Source: Candidatus Cloacimonetes bacterium 4572_55 (GTDB taxonomy: Bacteria; 4572-55). From it: 63,795 nucleotides of DNA. The notes under the pieces are model-generated. The model had not been told where the DNA came from. It saw only the letters and a program-made list of their open reading frames with translations, and searched no databases. Both the position numbers and the translations under genes were made by a program. Shown one piece after another: positions 31,851 through 39,431 of this stretch. The DNA is taken from the NCBI GenBank assembly GCA_002084765.1, contig NBMB01000034.1:4775-68569 (forward strand), in the 5' to 3' direction. Numbering within the stretch: the first letter of the stretch is position 1; each line of letters starts with the position of its first letter.

Positions 31851-34142
31851 TTAATTAAATGGTTCCGCTCGTTTAATCAACTCATCCAATCCCGGCTCAT
31901 TTGAATCTTTCGGTTTTCCAGGATGAATGACTCTGACCGGGCATTTCTCTGCCGCGACTACCAAATCGGCATACGTCCCCGCGCTCAAGTCTTTGATATA
32001 CGCTTGTTTGTTGTCGTCGTAGGCAAACATCGCGCTATTGCGAGTGATGCATTCGTTGCACGTTGCGCACATTGGCGTGTCGATATAGGGATCGTCAAAG
32101 GACTCCTCCTCTTCATCTTCTTCATCAGCAACATCATGATCAGTGCCGGAGACTTCGACTTCCTTAACCGAATCTTCTGACGGAGCGACATGCTTTGGAG
32201 ACGAAGACGGGGCAAGGGAAATCAGCGGCGCGGACGTTCCTTCAGTCAATAACCCAGCCGCTATCCGAGAAACGATTGTTTCCGTCATTTCCGCTACAGT
32301 CTTGTCCAACTCATCCTGATGCGCCTGTTGAATTGCGGCGATTTCCAGCTGCTTTTCTTCTTCGAGCCTCTCTTTCTCTGCATGAATCACCTTTTGGACA
32401 TGAGAGTTGTTGATTCCAGCCAACTCTTGCAGAGACCTCCAGCCGTTCATCGACGAGTATATAGTCGAGATCAATTTTTCCGAGACAACCGCTCTCCATA
32501 AAATCCCGTTATGGTCCACGAGAGAAATATAGGGAATTTTGCCTTTGACGTCATCCATCTTTAGATAATCGTCGATAGGAGCCATTGCATTATTCCAGCT
32601 TGACTTTGGCACAGGCATGAAATAATCGACAAAATCGCTGTTCAATGCCAAAAAATCGGCTAAAGTAAAACAGAACTCTCGCTCTGTCTCTTCATTACCC
32701 CCACCGCCTGTAACCTGGACGACCACGGATTCAGTGGACCATTCGGATTCCGGCTGCGGCGTGGACGAGAGATCAAAACGCTCTGCCCAACTTGCCCCAG
32801 TCGGGTTGAAATCAAACGCTGGCACGGCTCGGGATTCCAGCGCGGACGCGGTATGCAGATAGGTCGAAATCCGCGGGCTGTCGTCAATGTAAACATGAAA
32901 AAGCGCAGGACCTTGATAAGCCAAACCTTTCTCAAAACCCGATATCAAATGCTCTGTATGAGAAGCTGTTGTCTGCATGACATAAAGATTGCCTTGCATC
33001 ATAGCTCGCTGCGCCAACTTAGAGCCGGTTTTGTTTGTGCGTATCAACACCTTAATCGGCAAGCCCTTGTTCGCTATTTCAAGCAGAGCGTATCGGTTTT
33101 CCGCGTCCAATTTATCGACCGTCATATCGACCAAAATCGGCAAGGACAAAGCCAGATCATTCTCGTCCAGATTCGCCTCAATTATTTTGTCAAATTTAAC
33201 ATATTTGCTATTGATCTCCAAATAAGCGGTGCGAGCCGCTGTAATGAATTGGAGCAGGTCGGGCAGTTGGTCTCGCCATATTTTCAGCGCGGAAACGCAA
33301 TCATGGGCTTTGATTTTATCCACAGTTGCGTTTTTAAATTTTCCCCAATAGTTCCGCAGTGTCCGGAGATTTTTTTCCATACGTCTCCGCCGCTCTACAG
33401 GCAAAAAATTTGTACTCTTCACACTGGAAAGAACGTTGGAAAGGGCGTTGTAATCAATCTCTGCCGCGCCCATAGAGGCTTTCAGATATTCGGGCCTCTT
33501 CGCTTTTCCAGATTTGGCGTCGTCAACTCGCAGAATGTCGTCTAATTTGGCGATAAGCTCTGTCACCTCTTTATCGATTTCCTTATTCGACGAATCCCAT
33601 GAAGAGCTCCATAAGTACCCGAAAAGAGCTCCAATCGATTTGTCGCTGCATGTCAAGACGCGACCCTCAAGTCCGAGAGTTTGCTTTGCGGTTTTTAGAT
33701 AGCCCAGGGTCGCTTCTTTTTTCTTCTCATCGATTTTTGACGCCAACTTTTCAGACCCTATTTGCCACAGGTCTGCCAACGTATAAATCTTATTCGGATC
33801 TGTCCACGATTTCATCTCGACTTCCAAGCGTAAGAGCGCACGCCGCAATTTTTCTCCCTCATCGCCCTCTGCGCCGATTTTTTCTATCAGCTCGTCGATC
33901 ATGCGGCTGAGCGGAACGGGTCGTTCGGAATTTCCTCCTATAATAACGGGATAATTCAGCCGCGCTTTCTTCTCATCAAGATAGGGATAAAGGAGCACCG
34001 GAGTAAAATGAGACATGGCACTTTTCTTTTTGTCGCCGCCTTTCCGGAAAAAGGTTTGTATCTCTTTTAGGCTGACAGAACCTAAATTTTCATCTTCTAC
34101 TTCACGAATGGGTCGAACGTTGACCCCTATTTTTGTTTCCAC
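31851..34142 (-). CDS. Catalytically degenerate PFOR C-terminal paralogue with ferredoxin tail
   Basis: This 763-residue protein aligns along much of its length with the C-terminal half of the 1546-residue neighbour. Shared segments include GLAYQGPALFHVYIDD (GLTRQGPALFHIYAPE there), SSWNNAMAPIDDYLKMDD (NSSMKSIIEYLELDE) and LQELAGIN followed by a coiled coil. The position of the TPP-binding GGDG is LVDMTVDKL here, so it cannot bind TPP in the usual way. The C-terminus (about 690-750) adds an acidic linker and a ferredoxin-like domain with CATCNEC and EKCPV, four cysteines for one 4Fe-4S cluster. GTG start with GAGGAGA upstream. It is probably a structural electron-transfer subunit; this is inference. 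Confidence 0.8.
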   Translation of the reverse strand: METKIGVNVRPIREVEDENLGSVSLKEIQTFFRKGGDKKKSAMSHFTPVLLYPYLDEKKARLNYPVIIGGNSERPVPLSRMIDELIEKIGAEGDEGEKLRRALLRLEVEMKSWTDPNKIYTLADLWQIGSEKLASKIDEKKKEATLGYLKTAKQTLGLEGRVLTCSDKSIGALFGYLWSSSWDSSNKEIDKEVTELIAKLDDILRVDDAKSGKAKRPEYLKASMGAAEIDYNALSNVLSSVKSTNFLPVERRRRMEKNLRTLRNYWGKFKNATVDKIKAHDCVSALKIWRDQLPDLLQFITAARTAYLEINSKYVKFDKIIEANLDENDLALSLPILVDMTVDKLDAENRYALLEIANKGLPIKVLIRTNKTGSKLAQRAMMQGNLYVMQTTASHTEHLISGFEKGLAYQGPALFHVYIDDSPRISTYLHTASALESRAVPAFDFNPTGASWAERFDLSSTPQPESEWSTESVVVQVTGGGGNEETEREFCFTLADFLALNSDFVDYFMPVPKSSWNNAMAPIDDYLKMDDVKGKIPYISLVDHNGILWRAVVSEKLISTIYSSMNGWRSLQELAGINNSHVQKVIHAEKERLEEEKQLEIAAIQQAHQDELDKTVAEMTETIVSRIAAGLLTEGTSAPLISLAPSSSPKHVAPSEDSVKEVEVSGTDHDVADEEDEEEESFDDPYIDTPMCATCNECITRNSAMFAYDDNKQAYIKDLSAGTYADLVVAAEKCPVRVIHPGKPKDSNEPGLDELIKRAEPFN

Positions 34143-34188
34143 GTCGCTCTCCTCATGAAAGTTTATGACCTCGTTAAGTATATTCTAT

Positions 34189-35160
34189 TTAGTGGGCTGC
34201 GATCCCAAATTTATCAAACTCTCTGTTCAGTGCCTGTTCGATCAACTCAGGGGTCTGAGCGCGCTTCGGACGTCTCAGATCTTCATAGACCGGAGCATTT
34301 TTATCTTGATAAAGGACGCCTATCGGATACATTTCGGCTGTGCAAAAATTGCGAGCCGCGTTGAGATCGACCGGGTCGTGATCTATGTGATTTTTAAATA
34401 TCCGTTTGAGCATATCGCTGAGTTGCACCGTAGTCGGATGCGTCAACAACTGGAGATTGCTCGGATCTTTGATAAACTTGTCGTACGCGGTCGGGTTATA
34501 GGTCGGACAGCGTTGAAGAACCCGAATAAAAGAAAATCCTCGATGTTGAAACGCCAGTTTGATAATTTGATACAACACATCGGGAATCCAATCCGCGGCA
34601 AGCGCGACAAAAGACGCGTTGGCGACGCCGAGCGTCGCGCAGATGGGGTTTAATGAGGACAAAGTCACGCCGTTCGACGACTTTGGCGACGTTTTTGTCA
34701 CCAAACCTTTCGGCGACGTAGGCGATACCTGCGATTTTGTGAAACCGTAAATCCGGTTATCATGGACAATCGCCACCATATCCATATTATAACGAATCGC
34801 GTGAATCCAATGCCCAGCACCAGCACTGAAGCAATCGCCATCTCCCATATTGACGAAAACATTCAGGTCCGGGCGACGCATCTTGACGCCTTCGGCAACT
34901 GGCAACGCGCGACCGTGTAACCCCTGAAAGCCGTATGTATTCATATTAGCGGGAAATTGGCTCGCGCAGCCCACTCCAGATACAAAAACCGTTTTTTCCG
35001 GCGGAATTTGCTCCTCATGACAGAGCTTCTGCACCGCTGTCAATATGGCGTAATCCCCGCACCCAGGACACCATCTTGGTTTTTCGCCGGTATAATCATC
35101 CAAATCGTGATGCGTTTTTTCTAAATCATCAAGGACACATTGTGTATTTAGACCAAACAC
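34189..35160 (-). CDS. 2-oxoacid:ferredoxin oxidoreductase beta subunit (KorB-type)
   Basis: This 323-residue subunit binds TPP and one 4Fe-4S cluster. It has RWCPGCGDYAIL near residue 30, SGVGCASQFP, the TPP motif MGDGDCFSAGAGH, IYGFTKSQVSPTSPKG, and a late RC in LQRCPTYN; the four expected cluster cysteines are present. It resembles beta subunits of two-subunit 2-oxoglutarate or 2-oxoacid oxidoreductases. The alpha/gamma subunit (KorA) that normally sits directly upstream is missing; DivIVA lies there instead. GTG start with AAGGAG 6 bp upstream. It is the first gene of the Rnf-containing operon. Confidence 0.92.
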   Translation of the reverse strand: MFGLNTQCVLDDLEKTHHDLDDYTGEKPRWCPGCGDYAILTAVQKLCHEEQIPPEKTVFVSGVGCASQFPANMNTYGFQGLHGRALPVAEGVKMRRPDLNVFVNMGDGDCFSAGAGHWIHAIRYNMDMVAIVHDNRIYGFTKSQVSPTSPKGLVTKTSPKSSNGVTLSSLNPICATLGVANASFVALAADWIPDVLYQIIKLAFQHRGFSFIRVLQRCPTYNPTAYDKFIKDPSNLQLLTHPTTVQLSDMLKRIFKNHIDHDPVDLNAARNFCTAEMYPIGVLYQDKNAPVYEDLRRPKRAQTPELIEQALNREFDKFGIAAH

Positions 35161-35246
35161 GGGTGACTCCTTAGAACGTATGAAAAATAATTCAATAGCG
35201 TGAATCTATTTTCAAGTTTCAAACTTCAAGTTTTAGAGTAGCGTCT

Positions 35247-35274
35247 ATTCTAATAAAACCAATTAAAAAGTCAA
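35247..35274 (-). promoter_or_regulatory. Promoter candidate of the oxidoreductase-Rnf operon
   Basis: On the minus strand, TTGACT (35274-35269) is followed after 16 bp by TAGAAT (35252-35247), about 87 bp upstream of the korB-type GTG. It is the only good -35/-10 pair in the 230-bp spacer before the operon. Confidence 0.5.
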
Positions 35275-35391
35275 TGATTATTCTGTCAAATAGGTGAATT
35301 TTTTTTAAATTTTATACATGAGTCCCTTCCCGCTAGCTTGTCTGGTTTATTCGTGCTTCCAAAGACCTTCGCTACTTAGAATTTAGGGTAA

Positions 35392-36015
35392 TCAATCCAA
35401 TTCAACCATTTTTTGTTGGATTTCTAACAAATTTCTCAAACGGGCGATATAATTCAATTTTTCTTTTTGCAACTGCCTCACATCCTGCATCAAACGCATT
35501 CGATCTCGCAACAGCTCTTCATTACCTGTTTTTGACAACTTTTCCAAATCGAGAGATAAGCCGTCGTCAGCTTCCTCTTCGAGTCCGATAAGCCGAGTCA
35601 TCGAGCTTGTCATTGCTCGAATCTTCAGCTCCAGTCCCCGCCGATCAGATCGCAACTGCTCGACCTGCATCAACAAATCTTGCTGCTCTTTTCGATTCGA
35701 CCCCATCAATTTGTCGCTCTCTTGCTTCGCGGACAGGATGATCTCCTCAGCCTTTCTTTCCGCGTCAGCCTTCGACGATTTTTTCATCTTGTTCATCATT
35801 ATCAGCGCGTCCCGCAGATCGCGGTCGATCTTAATATAGCCATTCAGCCGATTCTGGCTCAAATTCATCTGTTTTTGCAAACTATCGCTTTTGCGGACAA
35901 GGCTCTCGAGTTCTTCCGCGATCATTTCCAAGAAAGCGTCTACCTCATCTCGATTATAACCTCGAAAAGCGCGTCTAAATTCTTGCTTACGAATATCCAA
36001 AGGGGAAATATTCAC
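35392..36015 (-). CDS. DivIVA-domain protein
   Basis: This 207-residue cytoplasmic coiled-coil protein has the DivIVA N-terminal signature: SPLDIRKQEFRRAFRGYN followed by RDEVDAFLEMIAEELE. The rest is heptad-rich coiled coil interrupted near residues 135-165. DivIVA-type proteins mark curved membrane at poles or septa and recruit division or envelope proteins. It starts 3 bp after the yggS stop, so the two are translationally coupled, a pairing often seen in division-linked gene clusters. Confidence 0.92.
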   Translation of the reverse strand: MNISPLDIRKQEFRRAFRGYNRDEVDAFLEMIAEELESLVRKSDSLQKQMNLSQNRLNGYIKIDRDLRDALIMMNKMKKSSKADAERKAEEIILSAKQESDKLMGSNRKEQQDLLMQVEQLRSDRRGLELKIRAMTSSMTRLIGLEEEADDGLSLDLEKLSKTGNEELLRDRMRLMQDVRQLQKEKLNYIARLRNLLEIQQKMVELD

Positions 36016-36018
36016 CGT

Positions 36019-36714
36019 TCATCTCCTCTGTCCAAAGATCGCCGTTCCAATTCTCACCAACGTCGCGCCTTCTTCCACAGCGACCATATAGTCGTTGGTC
36101 ATTCCCATAGATAAATGCGTCATATCTACCCGCGGCAAACCCAATCCCGAAATATGATTCCGCAGTTGACGCAATCTGCTGAACATGGGACGAACAATCT
36201 CTGGGTCAATCACAAAGGCACCGATCGTCATCAGCCCAAAAATATGGAGACCGGGCAATCGAGAGACGCATCGAACCAACTCCTCAGCGCGGTCAGGTTC
36301 GACGCCGAATTTCGAGGCTTCCCCAGATGTATTCACTTGGATGAGAATTCTGACTTCTTCTCTGCCTATTTTCTCGGCATGACGAGAGATCGCCTCTGCC
36401 AGCCGCAAACTGTCAACTGAGTGGATACAGTCAAAAAGTTCTAAGGCATATTTCACTTTATTTGTTTGGAGATGACCAACAAGGTGGCGGGTGACAGGCA
36501 GGTCGTTCAACAGGGGGCTTTTTTTCTGAAATTCCTGGACGCGATTTTCACCGATGTGCTTAATGCCAATCTCGACTGCCTGACGGATGAGATGAACCGG
36601 GCGCGTTTTTGTTATCGCAATAAGCGCGATCTCGCTCAGATCCCGATCAGCGCGCTTTGCCGCCAACCGAAGATTCTGTTTGATCGATTCGATATTTTTT
36701 AGTAAAAAGGACAT
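36019..36714 (-). CDS. yggS: YggS/PLPBP-family pyridoxal-phosphate homeostasis protein
   Basis: This is a single-domain TIM-barrel PLP-binding protein that buffers PLP levels. The PLP lysine lies in IALIAITKTRPV; other family marks are IKHIGENRVQEF, HLVGHLQTNKVKYAL and the C-terminal LSMGMTNDYMVAVEEGATLVR. At 231 residues it is complete. In transcription order it precedes the DivIVA gene. Confidence 0.95.
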   Translation of the reverse strand: MSFLLKNIESIKQNLRLAAKRADRDLSEIALIAITKTRPVHLIRQAVEIGIKHIGENRVQEFQKKSPLLNDLPVTRHLVGHLQTNKVKYALELFDCIHSVDSLRLAEAISRHAEKIGREEVRILIQVNTSGEASKFGVEPDRAEELVRCVSRLPGLHIFGLMTIGAFVIDPEIVRPMFSRLRQLRNHISGLGLPRVDMTHLSMGMTNDYMVAVEEGATLVRIGTAIFGQRR

Positions 36715-37037
36715 AATAAAATCAATAAAATAAGATTATGAGTCCACAATTGTTACCAAATTTTATCAAAATGAGTAGACCCTCCTATAATACAGATTTT
36801 ATTATAAAAATCAAGAAAATATTCACTTGATCCTCTTCAAATTTTTTCCTGAAAAAACCAATTTTTTTTTCCAATTTTTGGAAACATAGCATAGTTTACG
36901 TCCTATTGACGCAAACTTAAGATGTTGAAATTAAACAAGATAACTTAAAATAATTTGATTGGCATGTCCTCTGCTTATATCAAAGGCGTCTGCAAAAATA
37001 AAACTTTGTTACTGTCTTTGCTGAAAGGGAGAATAAA
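36715..37037. other. Intergenic region with a sigma-54-like site
   Basis: AT-rich divergent spacer between yggS (minus) and a small plus-strand ORF. The only strong feature is the sigma-54-type promoter at 36959-36975. No longer ORF or RNA gene is seen. Confidence 0.6.
36959..36975 (+). promoter_or_regulatory. Sigma-54 (RpoN) -24/-12 promoter candidate
   Basis: The sequence TTGGCATGTCCTCTGCT matches the RpoN consensus (YTGGCACG-N4-TTGCW) with GG and GC spaced exactly as required, and only minor departures. It lies 63 bp upstream of a 44-codon ORF on the same strand. No enhancer-binding protein gene is in the window. Confidence 0.6.
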
Positions 37038-37172
37038 ATGTCTGATCGAAAAGATGTCCAATCGAATATTAGAATTTTTCGTAGTTTTGTCCAACTGTTA
37101 GCAATTTCTTTCGAATTGATGAAAAGTTCTGACGAAGATGAGAGCGGCGGCAAAAAACAAAAAAGTGCCTGA
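37038..37172 (+). CDS. Small ORF (44 aa) behind a sigma-54-like promoter
   Basis: The ORF starts ATG after GGGAG (spacing about 6) and encodes 44 residues: a polar start, a hydrophobic-amphipathic middle (FRSFVQLLAISFELMKS) and an acidic then basic tail (DEDESGGKKQK). No known family is recognised. Support comes from the ribosome site and the well-matched RpoN promoter. It converges with the gp25-like gene across a large inverted repeat. Confidence 0.5.
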   Translation: MSDRKDVQSNIRIFRSFVQLLAISFELMKSSDEDESGGKKQKSA

Positions 37173-37192
37173 TCGCTCATAAAAGTTCAAAA

Positions 37193-37274
37193 CGGGGAAT
37201 GCCGCCGCGCCATGTCTCATTGGCGAGGAAAATTCTCAAAATAACAGAGTCACATAGTCTCGGCGGCGTCCCCG
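37193..37274. other. Nested inverted repeat between convergent genes
   Basis: Outer arms cgggg..gccgccg (37193-37207) and cggcggc..ccccg (37261-37274) pair across a 53-base interval, which itself contains a small hairpin cgcca/tggcg. It could be a bidirectional terminator (the minus strand continues TTTTGAACTTTT) or a structured RNA. No known RNA family is recognised. Confidence 0.45.
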
Positions 37275-37327
37275 ATTTCCCCTCTTAAACTTTCCCCAAG
37301 CGTCAAATTTTACTTATGATTCGAGAA

Positions 37328-37729
37328 TTATCGATAGCTCGTTTTCACGGGTGTAATATCGACGCGTTCATCCGCATCCAATATGGTTTGAAATTTGACC
37401 CTGTTTCCGTTTTTTATCTTTGCGCTCAAGATGAATTCCACATGTGTGCCTCGAGCCTTGATTTCTCTTATTTTCACGCGTTCCAAACGCGGCTCGAACT
37501 TGTTTATGCTCTCTCTGATAGATTTACTCAATGCATCCAAATCCAGACGGGCAGAAGAAATATCCGGCGCGCCAAACTCCGGCAGATACGTCGCGGTCCC
37601 CTGTGTGACGCTGAACAAGCGCCGCAAATTATCGATAATACTTTGCAGACGATTTTCTCTCCCGCCGACGAGAACTTGGCGTCCATTTTTAAATTCTCCA
37701 TTTAACACATCAAGCACACTGATTCGCAT
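37328..37729 (-). CDS. gp25/TssE-like baseplate protein
   Basis: This 133-residue protein resembles the gp25 family of contractile-tail baseplate wedges, including TssE of type VI secretion. Evidence is SVLDVLNGEFKNG near the start, a helix NRLQSIIDNLRRLFSVTQG, the YLPEFGAPDI motif, and a C-terminal beta region. No sheath, tube, VgrG, TssM or other tail gene is present. AGGAGG precedes the ATG, and it follows the FliF-FliG-like gene by 36 bp, so the two are probably co-transcribed. The role is unknown; it may be an anchoring part of an unrecognised machine. Confidence 0.65.
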   Translation of the reverse strand: MRISVLDVLNGEFKNGRQVLVGGRENRLQSIIDNLRRLFSVTQGTATYLPEFGAPDISSARLDLDALSKSIRESINKFEPRLERVKIREIKARGTHVEFILSAKIKNGNRVKFQTILDADERVDITPVKTSYR

Positions 37730-37765
37730 AAGACTGTCCTCCTATGAAAAAACGTTTCAAATAGA

Positions 37766-39274
37766 TCATAAAGTTAATTCCATATTTTTTTCTCGTAAAA
37801 TTGCAATTGCTTTTGTCATTATTTCCTGCCGAGTTGCCAATATATTTTTGGTAGAGAGATTCTTTAATCCTTTTTTAATTTGCTTTGATTCTTTTAATTC
37901 CGCGGGAGTCATATTGAAATAAAATTTATCAGTGAGTAAATCGGATGCGCCTTCCAGCGCGATCACGAGATGTTCTAAAGAAATACTGCGATTCAAATTT
38001 TTGATTATCTCATCTTCCAGACCCGTTAGTTTTTCAAAGGTAAATAATCTTAGGCTGAAATCGAGAGCCATATTTTTGTCGCGTTCTTTGATTTTGTCGA
38101 TCATCTCCTTAACTACCGCTTTATTGGACCATGATAGAATTTTCGCCAGCGACCCTTCTCCCTCTCCCGGCACAAAATCGGCGTTGAGGAAACGATCCAC
38201 TTTTTCTGCTATCACTGATTCTATCTTCTTCAAAGTTCCTTGACTAATTCCTTGTAAATCAATTAGTTGCCACATTGTTTTTTCTCTCAAATTCGGAGAA
38301 AGTTTCTCAAAAATTTCCCCAGCGTCGAAAGAGGGCATAAATGTCAAGACGACTGCTACGACACGAGGAGACTCTTCTTGCAGCAACATCGCCTGCTTAT
38401 CGATCTCGATCTTTTTTAAATCGGAAAAATAGATTTGTTTTTTTCGAGGGGTTGTTTCTTTTTGAATTTTTTGATCTATTGGCACTTCTTTCTCAGCGAA
38501 AGATCGGGGAACTTCTGTTTTTTGGAAGCCGTCAATGGTTTGGATCCATAATCTCTTGATAGAAAAAAGAAGGAAGAGAACCGCAATCGTTAATATGGCG
38601 ACCAGCACCCACAAAGAATATATCCATGCGGAGGGATATTTTTGACGAGAAGATAAGGCGGTATCCTGATCAACTGGTAGGGGTTCATCCGTCCTCTCCT
38701 TGATTTTGGAGATCTTGGAAAAATCGATCCCGTGTATATCCAGCTCATCCCCGCGAGATAAACGGAAAGGAACCAGGACGGAAATGTAGCGTTCAATTGT
38801 CTTTACCACGGCGTCCGTCACGATAGCGTGATCCAAAAGAATTCGTATTTGAATCTTGTGGATGCCGACCGGTGAATTGGCGGCTTGCATAAATACCTGG
38901 TCGCTTGAGCTTCGCCCTGGCAGATGTTCTTCCGAAAGCGTAAGCTTGGAAATCGATTTGATATAGGAAAATTGAAAACCGGGCAGAGCTTGATCAAGAT
39001 CGGAAATATCCTCGATATCTTCCATATCCATTTTTTCCTCGTTGGAGCGGGGAAATACGGTCAACCGCACGTCAACCGTGATATGGAAATCCTGTGAATG
39101 GGCGATCTTGATGATAAACGCCCGAATCCGACTTTCGTAATTCTGGCTCATCAACACCTCTTCAGCCCGCAGCGCGCCAGCAACCGGGTGTCGCCCCAAA
39201 CTTTGGGAGATAAGCGTGACCGGGAATATCCAGCAGATGATCAAACCTATTAGAAAAAACCGCAGCCCTTTCAT
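37766..39274 (-). CDS. FliF-like periplasmic domain fused through a membrane helix to FliG-like domains
   Basis: This 502-residue protein has a signal or membrane anchor (4-23), a periplasmic region (24-215), a membrane helix (about 216-240) and a cytoplasmic part. The periplasmic end (ISVLVPFRLSRGDELDIHGI) resembles the last FliF ring domain before its second membrane helix. The cytoplasmic part has a FliG-middle-like domain (SPRVVAVVLTFMPSFDAGEI) and a FliG-C-like domain (RLFTFEKLTGLEDEI, VIALEGASDLLTDKFYFNMT). The charged torque helix is partly altered (EDEIIKNLNR versus DDRxxQR-type). No other flagellar gene is in the window. It may be a rotor-like scaffold of another machine. Confidence 0.7.
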   Translation of the reverse strand: MKGLRFFLIGLIICWIFPVTLISQSLGRHPVAGALRAEEVLMSQNYESRIRAFIIKIAHSQDFHITVDVRLTVFPRSNEEKMDMEDIEDISDLDQALPGFQFSYIKSISKLTLSEEHLPGRSSSDQVFMQAANSPVGIHKIQIRILLDHAIVTDAVVKTIERYISVLVPFRLSRGDELDIHGIDFSKISKIKERTDEPLPVDQDTALSSRQKYPSAWIYSLWVLVAILTIAVLFLLFSIKRLWIQTIDGFQKTEVPRSFAEKEVPIDQKIQKETTPRKKQIYFSDLKKIEIDKQAMLLQEESPRVVAVVLTFMPSFDAGEIFEKLSPNLREKTMWQLIDLQGISQGTLKKIESVIAEKVDRFLNADFVPGEGEGSLAKILSWSNKAVVKEMIDKIKERDKNMALDFSLRLFTFEKLTGLEDEIIKNLNRSISLEHLVIALEGASDLLTDKFYFNMTPAELKESKQIKKGLKNLSTKNILATRQEIMTKAIAILREKNMELTL

Positions 39275-39355
39275 AGTGCCTCACCTTTTAATAATTTTTG
39301 AACTATCCGAACTTTATCGACAAATTTAAATAATTTATTCCCTTGCGCATAAAAA

Positions 39356-39381
39356 AAAGGGAGAACAATCGTTCTCCCTTT
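39356..39381 (-). terminator. Rho-independent terminator of rpsA
   Basis: Perfect 11-bp arms aaagggagaac and gttctcccttt enclose a 4-base loop. On the minus strand they are followed by a run of eight T. It lies 50 bp past the rpsA stop and separates it from the FliF-FliG-like gene. Confidence 0.92.
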
Positions 39382-39431
39382 CCGACTATTCGACAATTTC
39401 TTGTTGAATAAAATACTGTGGGATTAGCCTA

